A DNA stretch of 64,000 nt from Eucalyptus grandis (Eukaryota > Streptophyta > Magnoliopsida > Myrtales > Myrtaceae). The stretch covers positions 36,977,516 through 37,041,515 of the forward strand of contig NC_052615.1 in assembly GCF_016545825.1 (NCBI RefSeq), written 5' to 3'. Below are positions 47,061 to 58,800 of the stretch, one piece after another (position 1 is the first letter of the stretch; the number at the start of each line of letters is the position of its first letter). A program made the position numbers and the translations under genes. The notes beneath the pieces were generated by a model. It saw only the letters and a program-made list of their open reading frames with translations, was not told where the DNA came from and did no database searches.

Positions 47061-48705
47061 GAGTGAAGCCTTAGAAAGCTGGTCTACACATGGAGCTGCC
47101 ACGCCTCCCAGAAACAGAATACACGGACTGTATCCACTATCCTCATGAGTTACTAGAAGTTGAGGGACGACGTCTTGGCAATGAAAATTGACATTTTGAT
47201 TTTTTGGAAAATAACGCAATAACTGGTGAAGTTCTGCTGCAGATCCCCAATTGCACACTGGTTTCTTGGTTTTGTTGGAAATAGATTTTGCTTCTAGCTT
47301 GGATTGCATCTGGAAGGAAGTTCTCATTGTGCAGACTTCACTTCAGAGTTGGGGTTCGATCTTGTTCAATTTTCGTGGGGGGTTGAGGAAGAAAATCTGA
47401 AGCTGATTTTTCCAGACGGGATTGATTTGATGGATATTCTGCCCTCGGTCAAATTCGACACGCGAGTCTCATCAAGAATCCAAAATAGCCAAGGAAACTT
47501 GTGAAGAGAATGTAGCAGTGTATCAAAAATATGTTAATGACTTACCATGAAAAGAATTCTTAAATTCTTAAGGGATTGAGATAACTGAAGTACTGAAGTT
47601 GGGGGGTTTCTTGAAGAGTACAACATAGCATCCTCATGGATAAAATGTAATCAAAAGTATCTGCGTAGACGAATAAACATAACCAAATAGATGTCAAGGG
47701 AGGAAGCAAATCATCTTCGAACTCAATACTTCGAGAAGATTACAACTCAAATTTGCTAGTGATAGTCGTTATCTAGGATCAACAATCTTACTTGATGGCT
47801 ACAACACGTAATGTTCTTAGAAGGCATTCCGATGACTTTTTCGCATTATCAAGAGAGTGATTTTTCCGAAGCATCATGCCATCCTCCTCCATTAGCTTCC
47901 CCTGGTGCTTGAATCACGCAAGAGAAGGAAAACACTACGCTGTTGTCGTGGAAAATGATTAAATTCGACCTAATTATTTTATGCAAAGGGAAAGTAGACA
48001 AAACGAAAATAATCATGATCAACTATAAACATTTTTAGTTGGGGAAAATTTTTAATGATAGAAGAAATTTGTAACTTACTGATTCTATAGAAATATTTGT
48101 AATTCTATTGTAGTGCACGCTCGTATATTTTGAAAAAAAGAAAAAAACGATCACTAACTAATTTATCGGTGCGTTGGAAAAATCATTTTTTAGTTCGTGT
48201 TTTACTAACCACACCTGTATCATGATGTCCGCAGAAGAGATGGCTAAAAACAATCGCCGTAGCCAGAGTCCTCGACTTTGATCTTTTCCAGCGGGTGCTT
48301 CGCCCTCGCTTGAAACCCCTTCCCCCATCCTCGGTGAAGAGCGTGCCATCGCCAGAGACGATTCCAGCAGCGACTCGACCGAGAGGGGAACTTCACGGCG
48401 TCGCTCACTGTACCTCTTGGAGACAGCCCATGTACAGGAGCTTCACCAGATTCAAGTACTTTGTGCAACCCGTCCTTCAAAAGCCCCTTTGAACAAGAAT
48501 CGTGGATGAATAAGCTCTCAGCAATTTTCACCACACAAAAAGACTCACGCCGTTTGTTCCTTCTTGTCGTGCTTCTTCGAAGCATCATCGCCCCCCGGAG
48601 GCGCTAATTGGACTTACCTGGATTTCACCGCGAAGAATGACGTTGCTGCGTGCGCTGTTTTCGAACTCAATCTCCTCTGCTTTCTTAACTTTGATGTTAC
48701 GGGTG
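47061..48705. other. PEX16 3' flank, copy B
   Basis: Nearly identical to 23,186-24,830, far more so than neighbouring parts of the duplication. It contains the 114-codon minus frame at 48,244-48,588 with a re-framed middle. No recognised gene. Confidence 0.5.
48244..48588 (-). CDS. Hypothetical 114-codon ORF, copy B
   Basis: Counterpart of 24,370-24,714. The first 51 and last about 25 residues agree, and the middle is read in another frame between two compensating one-base indels. No known domain. Openness in both copies is the only support. Confidence 0.22.
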   Translation of the reverse strand: MMLRRSTTRRNKRRESFCVVKIAESLFIHDSCSKGLLKDGLHKVLESGEAPVHGLSPRGTVSDAVKFPSRSSRCWNRLWRWHALHRGWGKGFQARAKHPLEKIKVEDSGYGDCF

Positions 48706-49329
48706 GCACCTATTGGTGTTTCATGAATCATGTATAGGTAAAATTAACAAAAAGAACACAGCGAAAAAAAAAAGATATTTTATACAGGATTCTCCGAAGG
48801 CGTTGTTCGTGCGTTTTAATAAAAAATTTGAATATAAAAAGGAGTTAAGCGAATTATCTCTCGAGGCACGCTTTATACAAATTGATTAAGATGTTCTACA
48901 GTTTGAGCCCACAAACGTCGGATTTTTAGTTTAGACACACCAACAATTGATGTCAAACGAAAGAGAGAACTTTCAGATAATCACCACTATGATTGTGCTA
49001 GCAATCTCATGGAGACAATCTGCCGTGTTCTTGATATTTTAGTCACGGCTCGGATGAGAGAAAATCTTTTTCTTTCTTGCATCTTGAAGACAACACAAGA
49101 ACACAAACCCTTTTTCTCTATTTTCAGGAGCACCTTTTTCTATCCTCAAAAATAGAATTTAAATAAAAATTATATAACCGCTCATGCACGACCATCGTGC
49201 ATGAGCGGTTGGTCAGCAATTGCTAACCATTCATGCATGATTCTCTCCCTTTAATTTTTATTTTATTTTGTTTTATATTATAATTAAAAGAAACACACAT
49301 AGATTAATTAATAAAAATAATTAATCAAT

Positions 49330-49330
<1 letters not shown>

Positions 49331-49397
<67 letters not shown>
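49331..49397. repeat. (CA)n(TA)n microsatellite
   Basis: Compound CA then TA run in the solo LTR, much longer than the copy A allele. Confidence 0.95.
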
Positions 49398-49401
<4 letters not shown>

Positions 49402-50016
49402 GACATAATCTTTATGTGTACATTTGAAAATACATTAACATATATTCATTTTGGACATATATGTGCATCATATGTAAATAGGCTTGTGACTATAATACAA
49501 ATTAAAATAAATCTCATTTAATTTAATTTCAAATCGACAGAATTCGATTGCAATAATTGTAAACACATTTGCAACAATATTTCTCTTCATAATTGTTTAT
49601 GGTGTGTGACATCTCTAAGTTCATCACTAAGTTGGTAGTAAGACTTGTACTAACACATTAGTACTCCCAAAAAAATTATTTGTCTCGATTAATCTTTTAG
49701 GTCCTACAAGCCATGATTGACATCTAGCAATATGTTATGGCTACCCAGATAGTGTGAATATTTTAAAAACATAATGAACCTATCAGATTTGGCTGTAATG
49801 CAATTCAATTCATCTGTCTTATTATGTCCCGATCAAACAAAGATCATGGAATATTTATCAAGTCACAAATTCGATCATATGCACAAATTTAATTGACATA
49901 CATTTTATTTGAGACATAAACAATTTATTCTCGGTTACAATCCTGATCGAAGATTTCAATGCATTGTCATAATCAAATTGCATAAGACATCATTATTATA
50001 CATTGCATGTAACAAG

Positions 50017-51240
50017 TGTGAAAGCTAGTACGAACACCTAGAGGGGGTGAATAGGTGTTTAAAATAAATCTTGGCAAATATATGCGGAATAAAATAAACT
50101 TCAAATAAAACAAAGGAGTTAGGGAAGAGAATAAAAACACAAGATTTATAGTGGTTCGGCTTAATCCAAGCTTACGTCCACTCTCCCACGCTAACAGTCT
50201 TCTTGGCTGGATTCCACTATGCAATCAACAAGAGATTACAACTTCGAGTGCAAACATTTAGTAGTAGATCACACTATCTCACTAAGTCACTCTTTTGGTA
50301 TTTCTCTCACGATTACAAACGTTTAAGCTCTCAAGAGACAAGTATATGATCGAAAGTCGCTCAGACTTTGGAATTATAAATTCTACGCTCTATCTCTTAC
50401 TTGCTCATCGGTCCTTCACCTCCTTAAATACTCCTCCACTTCCAAACTACCCGTTAGACAGTATCCCGGAGAATCGTCTTCCAATATACCCATTGGACAA
50501 CTCTGTATCTAGAAGATTTGGTAGCCGTTGAGTGATAAAGGTAGAATCCCAAATTGATTCCGATCTCCCAGACAAACAGAATCTTGGTTTCCATAAGTAA
50601 AGCTTCTTCGTATAGAAAGATCTTGTCTTCAAGATCAAATCGTCAATTAAATAGATTGAGTCAATCAAATCAATCTTGATGTGGAATCCAAACTAGATCA
50701 CTAGCCGTTATATGATTGAGCTTGAGTTACGATTCATCGAATCTGGATGTAAAGTCTGAGAGCAATAGACTTTACAATCTGAGTCTGTAGACTTTACAAC
50801 GGGTCTGAACATATCCGCTTCGAACAGATTTAGCTTTAAGGTCTCGCACCCGGTTCAGCTTCAAGTATAGAGTTTGTCTTCTGGTTCAGCTTCAGATAGA
50901 GTCTCGTCTTCCGGTTCATCATTCATGTTGGCCCGGAATTAGTCGAGTTGACAGACTTCTGATGTAGAACAGACTTTGACACTAAAGTCCGCAGTCCTGG
51001 GCAATCTTCAGACTTTGAGTCTTGAGTCCGGCAGTCTTCGACTTTGACACGAAGTCCTGGAAATCTTCAGAATATACTTTGGACATGTGTTACGTTCAGT
51101 CTTCCTGGCCGTCTCTCGACTTTGATAATATCTTTTACATGTTCTATCATCTGCATGGTCTATTACTCAACCATCAAACATATTAGTAGCCTTTGATTTA
51201 TTTTGTCATCTTCAAAACATCATAAGGGATTTCCCTAACA
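50017..51240 (-). repeat. 3' LTR of element 3
   Basis: 1,224 bases, TGTGAAAGCTAGTACGAACA to TTTCCCTAACA on the plus strand. On the minus strand the preceding ATGGGGAGAT (51,243-51,252) is the polypurine tract. Confidence 0.95.
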
Positions 51241-52617
51241 ATCTCCCCATTTTTGGTGATGACAAAACAATCTTTGAATATGCAGATTTGTAAACATACT
51301 TTTAAATCAAAGGATATCAGAAGATAACAAATAGATCGAGCATAAGAATATATAGAAAAATAATCACAGCTCAATATTATGCAATAATATCAAATCAATC
51401 AGCACATATGCATATTCATATCTTCTCCCCCTTTTTGTCATAATCAAAAAGTGATAATAATGGATTCACGTAAAGAATATAAAATGACATATAATTTCCA
51501 AAAAGATCAGCTTTTATAAAACAAGTCGAATATTAAAGATATGCAATATAGCTCACTTCGATCATATATATCAGCAAATATCCAATAAAAATCACGGATG
51601 CATCATAAAATGCACGTACCCTTTTTGTCATAATAAAATGATAATATCAATAAGAGATTTGTTAATGACAAAAAGTAATAAAAGATGCACTAACCGGATT
51701 TTTTGAACAAATTTTGACACATTTACCTTTCATTCCATTCATAATAAGATCACGATTAATTCAAAAGGATTTTTCAAAATTGATCAAAGCTCCCCCTCAA
51801 TTTGTTGCCTTTTTGAGATGATCACGATTCTTTCATTTTTCTTGGATTTGATTTCTCCCCCTGTCATCACGACAACATTTGTGAATAGAAACAATTGTTG
51901 CTTGTGCACGTTGAACAGAATATATTTCCAGTATTTCCTTTGTAGCAACAACATCCACAACGATCACTTGCATTTTGAAATTCGAGGCAAAATTTTATTT
52001 TCTTCAATCAAGCTCGTCTTGAATTCAACCTGCATAAACAATTGTCGCAGGAGATATTTTCTGATTGATCCAAAATCTGCGTAGATTTGTAATCATTCTT
52101 GCCTTATTGAATTTCCTGCAATCAACTCATTTCCCTTTTTGATATCAATCAATTTGAATCCTTCCTTGACGTTAGAGTAAAATATAAAATCTCCATAAAC
52201 AAATATTCTTTCTTAATTCATCATAACAAAGTATTCAAAGAAAGAATATTATGCACAATGATATTTTGAAAAATAAATTCTCACTTAGTCATAGTACGAT
52301 AAAAACAGAGAAAATAAAATCTTTGAGTATCTCAGAAACAATATCTTGCAAAATTAGTATCACGTAGAATCAGATTTTTACTTTGCAAAATATGACAATT
52401 TGAGAGCATAAATTTAGACAAAATAATTTGAATTATCTCAAATAATCACTCTTGTTAAATCAAATCTGAGGGTATAAAATTAAACCAAATAAATTATTTT
52501 GTCTTTAAGCATGATATCAAAAATGATCACACGTATCAAATTAAATTTCGAATCACAAAAACAAATCATGCGATTCTTTCTTCAATAAAACAAAATATGA
52601 TAATTATAAAATCTGAA
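51241..52617 (-). other. Non-coding part of element 3 with iterated purine boxes
   Basis: AT-rich and no ORF of note on the element strand. Pyrimidine boxes on the plus strand (purine on the element strand) occur near 51,245 (the polypurine tract), 51,424 (TCTCCCCCTTTTTGTCATAA), 51,609, 51,790 and 51,856. Repeated boxes of this type are described for Sireviruses. Confidence 0.65.
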
Positions 52618-53718
52618 TCAATCAATGTTATATCGAATATCAAGCATAATGAGAATTATTGCCCAAATCAAATTGAGAATAAAAAAAAATTCCTTACCAA
52701 ATCCCCTTTCTTCTTTCTTCTTTATATCCTCAATTTCCTCATCGGATTCTGAGTCTGTGTCCGAGTCGACTTTGATTCTCGAGTCCGTGTCCGAATCAAA
52801 CTCAGATTTTGAATGTGCCATCAAGCATATATTTTCTTGATCACCATCTTCTTTCATGATTCTTTTATGGCCATTATGCTTGTATTGACTTCTTCCATCA
52901 AAGTTCCTTCCTTTTCTACTCAGCTTTTTGAATTTCTTGACCATAAAGGCAAGTTCTTCGTCGTCCATGTCATTTTCTGAATCTGTTTCATCAAAAACAG
53001 CATTAGATATTAAAGCGATGGACTTCTTACCTTCGGAATTTTCGTCATTAAGTTGTTCCACTTCATAGGATTGAAGAGTGCCCATCAATTCATCAACAGA
53101 GAGTGGCATAATCCTCTGAGTCTCCCGGATTGAGGTCTTGACATGATTCCAATCTTTTGAGAGATCTCGCAAGAGTTTGTTGACCTTCATCGGGGCAGAA
53201 ATTTGCTGACCTTGATATGCTAAACCATTTACAATTTCTGTAAAAGGGCTGAACATATCTCCAATTGACTCTCCTTGCTTCATCTTGAAGGATTCATATT
53301 TGCCGAGCAGGAAGTTTACTTTTGTCTCTCTTACACGATCGGTCCCTTCATATGTAAAATGAAGTTTATCCCAAACTTCTTTTGCTGTTTCACATGAAGA
53401 GATTCTATTATATTCAGCAGGAGACAAAGCGCAATATAAAGAATAAATTGCTTTCGCATCAAGCGCTTCTCTTTTGGACATCTCCATCTGAGACATAGGA
53501 GCGGGGGGTTTGATTTCTTTGTCTTTGCCATTCTTATTTGATGTAGACGTAGTAGTGGGATTGATTCCTCTTTCCACAACATCCCATTGTAAGAGATCTC
53601 TGGATCTTAGGAATGCTTTCATTTTGTTCTTCCATACGTCGTATTCCTTTCCATCAAAATATGGTGGCATTGTGTTGCTTTGTCCCTCCATAAGTCCTGG
53701 TGCCAAGATACTAGCCAT
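52618..53718 (-). CDS. Gag protein of element 3, no zinc knuckle
   Basis: A 366-codon intact ORF. The start ATG at 53,716-53,718 (MASILAPGLMEGQSN) follows the primer site by about 50 bases. The UBN2-type gag core includes MKAFLRSRDLLQWDVVERGI and AIYSLYCALSPAEYNRISSC, closely related to element 2. The CCHC zinc knuckle of element 2 is missing: the sequence passes from a basic stretch (FKKLSRKGRNFDGRSQ) to an acidic Ser/Asp repeat (SDTDSESDEEIED) and ends in a hydrophobic tail (FFILNLIWAIILIMLDI). It would form capsid-like particles. The tail may come from read-through into non-coding DNA. Confidence 0.88.
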   Translation of the reverse strand: MASILAPGLMEGQSNTMPPYFDGKEYDVWKNKMKAFLRSRDLLQWDVVERGINPTTTSTSNKNGKDKEIKPPAPMSQMEMSKREALDAKAIYSLYCALSPAEYNRISSCETAKEVWDKLHFTYEGTDRVRETKVNFLLGKYESFKMKQGESIGDMFSPFTEIVNGLAYQGQQISAPMKVNKLLRDLSKDWNHVKTSIRETQRIMPLSVDELMGTLQSYEVEQLNDENSEGKKSIALISNAVFDETDSENDMDDEELAFMVKKFKKLSRKGRNFDGRSQYKHNGHKRIMKEDGDQENICLMAHSKSEFDSDTDSRIKVDSDTDSESDEEIEDIKKKEERGFGKEFFFILNLIWAIILIMLDIRYNID

Positions 53719-53766
53719 AAAGAATCTTTAGCTCAAAAGTAAAAACACTTTTATAAACCGAGCACT

Positions 53767-53780
53767 TGGCTCTGATACCA
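53767..53780 (-). other. Primer-binding site of element 3
   Basis: The minus strand reads TGGTATCAGAGCCA two bases after the LTR end, a perfect initiator tRNA-Met complement. Confidence 0.92.
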
Positions 53781-53782
53781 AT

Positions 53783-55003
53783 TGTGAAAGCTAGTATGAA
53801 CACCTAGAGGGGGTGAATAGGTGCTTAAAATAAATCTTGGCAAATATATGCAGAATAAAATAAACTTCAAATAAAACAAAGGAGTTAGGGAAGAGAATAA
53901 GAACACAAGATTTATAGTGGTTCGGCTTAATTCAAGCCTACGTCCATTCTCCCACGCTAACAGCCTTCTTGGCTGGATTCCACTATGCAATCAACAAGAG
54001 ATTACAACTTCGAGTGCAAACACTTAGTAGTAGATCACACTATCTCACTAAGTCACTCTTTTGGTATTTCTCTCACGATTACAAACGTTTAAGCTCTCAA
54101 GAGACAAGTATATGATCGAAAGTCGCTCAGACTTTGGAATTATAAATTCTACGCTCTATCTCTTACTTGCTCATCAGTCCTTCACCTCCTTAAATACTCC
54201 TCCACTTCCAAACTACCCGTTGGACAAAGATCCCAGAATCATCTTCCAATATACCCATTGGACAACTCTGTATCTAGAAGATTTGGTAGCCGTTGAGTGA
54301 CAAAGGTAGAATCCCAAATTGATTCCGATCGCCCATACAAACAGAATCTTGGTTTCCATAAGTAAAGCTTCTTCGTATAGAAAGATCTTGTCTTCAAGAT
54401 CAAATCGTCAATCAAATAGATTGAGTCAATCAAATCAATCTTGATGTGGAATCCAAACCAGATCACTAGCCGTTATATGATTGGGCTTGAGTTATGATTC
54501 ATCGAACGGATGTAAAGTCCGAGAGCAATAGACTTTACAATCCGAGTTTGTAGACTTTACAAACAGCCCGAACATATCTCGCTTCGAACAGATTTAGCTT
54601 TAAGGTCAGACGTACCAGGTTCGCCTTCAAGATAGAGTCTGTCTTCTGCTTGCCCGCCAAGATAGAGTCTCGTCTCTCGGTTCATCATTCACATTCGGCC
54701 CGGAATTAGTTAGAGTTGACGACTTCGATGTGTAGAAAGACTTTGACACTAAAGTCCGCAGTCTGGCAATCTTCGACTTTGAGTCTTGAGTCGGGCGGTC
54801 TTCGACTTTGACACGTAAGTCTGGAAATCTTCAGAATATACTTTGGACATGTGTTACGTTCAGTTTTCTGGCCGTCTTCTGACTTTGATAATATCATTTA
54901 CATGTTCTATTATCTGCATGATCTATTAGTCAACCATCAAACATATTAGTAGCCTTTGATTTATTTTGTCATCTTCAAAACATCATAAGAGATTTCCCTA
55001 ACA
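53783..55003 (-). repeat. 5' LTR of element 3
   Basis: 1,221 bases, partner of 50,017-51,240. Followed by ACAAG. Small indels and transitions separate the two LTRs. Confidence 0.95.
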
Positions 55004-55858
55004 ACAAGAAGACAGATTCCATATTGCGCACATGTGCAACTTCGTATATGAACAAACTATGACCATTAGGTATAAAGACGAATCAATGACTAGGCATTAT
55101 GTGCACCCGTAAACCATAGTTGTTCGACACTCAAGTTAACATTGTTCCTCAGGTCTAAGGATTATTTACACAAGATCAAAGCATGAACAATTAGACATTG
55201 ACATTGTTAAAAGCTTCCATGTCGCTAATCGTTTCATATGCGTTACGTTCAGTGAACTTATCTAATACAAACACTTGTGTTTTTAACTCAGGCATCATAA
55301 TACCCAATAACTTGTGACTCACAATTCCCTTAAATATCCAATAATTAATGATGAAGTTAAGAACACACTGGTCTCAACAGGATTATTAATATCCACTCAA
55401 TAATCTATCGACCGGGAACAATTTAAAGATTCAGTCTAACTATGAACTTGTCACAAGAATATGTCTAGTTGCAACTGATTGCAACTGATCTTATAGAATC
55501 ATTCATAAATATAAAATAATTGGACATGTGAATAAATACGTCATTGCCATTGATTAAATAATAATAATGATATTACAACTGAAATCCCTAATATATAACT
55601 ATTACATAATAGCTTTAGGGCATATATCCAACAGCACCTAATTGGACTTGACCTCCTGAACATCAAGACTTGAAAAGTGAGACTGGAGACTAAGGCCGTA
55701 AAGTGGTGGGAGACGACGACAATGAGTAGCGTGATTTGCTTCATTTACCTTCTCCAAGGAAATGTGAATCGTTCCGCACGTTGTGGCCAAATACCTCTGA
55801 CTCGTCCAATAAGTTGCATCGCTGAATGCCTTCCCGGAGCTCTGCGATATCCGGAAGT

Positions 55859-58800
55859 TCATGCGAGATTGACCCTCGCCAAAACAACAGGGTTGTTCGA
55901 GTACCCGCCAACCCACATATATTTCAGGTTATGGAAGAACGAGAGGTCTGGTAAAGTTTCAATGGATGGGCACTCCACAAGACTTAAGTGTGTCAAGTTT
56001 TTCAATCTCTCAAGACCTTTAATTTGGAGTAGATTCTTGCAATTATGAATTCTTAATGTCTCTAGATGTGTTAATTGGGAAACGTCCACTCTTACAAGGG
56101 AGTCACAGATCTGTACAGATAGCTTTTCCAAGTTTTTCAATTTTTCAAAGCCTGGAACTTGACCATCTTTCCATATTGGATCAGTTGACCGTAAAATCCG
56201 TAAAATCAAGAGTTTCAAAGATTCTAGATGTTCAAGGCCATCAAGGTTGGACAAATTCCAGCAGTCACCTACAATAAGTCTTGTTAAGGATTTTAATCCC
56301 TCTAGGCCCTTGATCTCTGTCAGCTTCTTGCAACAAAAAAAATTTAATTCTGACAAGAATTCCAATGTTGACAAACTCGGGAACTCTTTCAACTCAAGAC
56401 AACCATAGACATAAAGTTTCAATAGTCCTGAGGGAAGCTCCGGCATGGATTCCAACAATGGGCAACTACTAATATAGAGCTTTTCTAGGTGGATTAAATG
56501 AGAAAATTGAGGAAATGTACGTTGTTGACCGGTGACTTTCAAAATTTTTAAAGAGGCAGGGAGCTATGGCAGCGACTGAAGCATCTTGCAGCCGTCTAAT
56601 TCAAGTCTCTAAAGACGAGAAAGCTTATTGAATGTGCCATGGAAGCCCAAAACTTTTATCCCACTTAATCTAAGGATCTTCAATGAAGCCAACCCATCTA
56701 TATGTATTTTCCCTCCTAGGCTCTCACAATATGAGGCGTCTAATTCTTCAAGGTTGCCCAACTTGCTAATAGTACTAGGTAAATTACTCAATTCATTACT
56801 CCTATAAATATGATCAAATTTCATATCCAAATTCCCAGTGAATTCAGGTGAATCACAACTAATTGCATCAAACTGTCTCAATTCATCCGACTGGTGCCAC
56901 ATACTAGAGTCGGTGATATGATGGGAGGTATATTTAAATCCGAATGATAATCGCCGCAATTCCATGAGGGATCCAATACTCTCTAGAAGTTTACATAACC
57001 CGGGGCAAAAACTCAGGTCAAGGGTCGACAAATTTACCAGAAGGCTAATTGAATCGGGAAGTCCAACCAATGATTTGCAACCAGCAGCATTAAGCACCTC
57101 TAGCTTCTTCAAAGAACCTATAAATGGAGGAATTTCCACTATAGCAGTCTTGGCTATGTAAAGTTCCTTCAGTTCTTCCAACTTATCCATTTCTTGGGGT
57201 AGCTCTTGGAGTTTATAACATTCCTCTAAGTCCATAAAAATGAAGCTCTCGGCTACTCTAATAGAAGGGTGAATTTGCTTCAGACTCCTACATTCCTTGA
57301 GACGAAGTATCTCTAAATTTTGGAAGGCTGATAGGTTGGGAGTAACTTTTAAACAGTTGCAATAGCTAAGATCTAGAACTTTTAACAGCTTCAACATCTA
57401 CAAAACAAAATGATTGATAAATTTTCGATAAGAATAAGTCATTAGAAACAAAAGACAAAACAAGATGATCTCCTTTCTAACCTTAAAATGACTCCAACCT
57501 TCCCAAAGCTCGGAAATGTCACTTCTTGATAAATTGAGTATCACTAATTTCTCTGGACAAAAATTGGTGGCCACGGACGCAAGACATTCTCTCCACTCGA
57601 GCCATCGTAACTTCGGAAGCAAGTTTCTGGAATCTCCAATCACTTTTGCACGACGCACTGAAAGGAACCTTAAATTTGGTAGTGTCTCAAATTGTTCAGT
57701 TGTGAATTCCCTCTCCGATCTTCCTAAAAAAGTAAGACGTAGGGCCTGAACGCGATCCTTTTGATTTCCCTTCACAAATGTTGCATCAAATCAACTAACA
57801 GTGGACCCATATATACCACTTTACCTTCATTCTATTGTGGTGACGTTGATGCTCAATTCAGACCACATTTTTATCATATATGTGATTATTTATTTTTCTA
57901 TGATGAAATTATTCCCCTTGCTTACATTCCTTCTTTTATCCGATTAGAGGATCAGCGCAATAGGTCAATTCAAGCGAAAAAAAGGCGATACTGACACCAA
58001 TTGCACAAATAACCACTAAATAGTAGTGAGTTTATTGTTTAAACCTAAAGTTTTCTCCTTTTTTTCCTTTTTTTTCCAATTCGATGGAAATGTCTACCAT
58101 GTACAGATGCTTCCTAATCATATCAAGGAAATAATGTAAAGAGAGTAATTTCGGCCATGAGGTCTAACAATTCATTCCAATCAAGAAAATTCATGTCAAA
58201 AGGGAGAGAAGAATGATAAAGGTAACAATTACCTTATTTCTTGTAAGTGCTTCCAAGGCTTCCTCATGCGCCCATAACCTACTTCGATTCATAGGCACGT
58301 AATCTTCTTGACAAACAATATTCCTACCAAGGTCTCTCAGTTGGTCATGCATTTGCACCTTTCCATCATCTCCGATTTTTATTAGCGACATAAAACTCAA
58401 TGTTTCAATCCCCATTTTTTGAAAAATTACAAGCATCCCACATGTAGAATGCGTATCTTAAATCATCTCAATGAAGAAGCAAGCAATATCCAAAAATATC
58501 TGCTTGTCCTCCTTTTCTAATGCGTCATAACTTATCATCAACTTATCTCGCACTTTCTTATGTGGTACTTTCTGCAACTTCTTTAAGGTGTCTTGCCAAA
58601 ATCCTTGGTTCTGCCCACACAGAGACGAACCTATAACCTCAAGGGCTAAGGGGAGCCCTCCAGTAGTGGACACGACATCATGAGAGAGAGATGCAAATTC
58701 ACATGGAGGAAAGTCCCTCCTAAAAGCATGTCTACTAAACAAGATCAATGACTTATCCTTAGCAATTTCCTGGAGTTCGTACTTGCAGTTCACCCCAGCA

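Larger units (their letters stand above)
50017..55003 (-). mobile_element. Gag-only LTR retrotransposon (element 3, TR-GAG-like), private to copy B
   Basis: 4,987 bases. LTRs of 1.22 kb lie on both ends and the target duplication ACAAG is at 50,012-50,016 and 55,004-55,008. The empty site is at 26,122-26,126 in copy A. Read on the minus strand: 5' LTR, a perfect initiator tRNA-Met primer site, one gag ORF, about 1.4 kb of AT-rich non-coding sequence with CCCCCTTTTTGTCA boxes, polypurine tract, 3' LTR. No pol. The gag and LTR start (TGTTAGGGAAATCC) are related to element 2, which could have supplied enzymes in trans. It matches the known TR-GAG class of non-autonomous elements. Confidence 0.93.
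48711..55633 (-). mobile_element. Solo LTR, copy B, split by gag-only element
   Basis: Counterpart of 24,836-26,975, with the target duplication GCACC intact on both sides (48,706-48,710; 55,634-55,638). The minus strand begins TGTTGGATATATGCCCTAAA. The real LTR sequence is 48,711-50,016 plus 55,009-55,633, with element 3 in between. A long (CA)n(TA)n run at 49,331-49,397 replaces the CATA run of copy A. It lacks the SINE. Confidence 0.78.
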
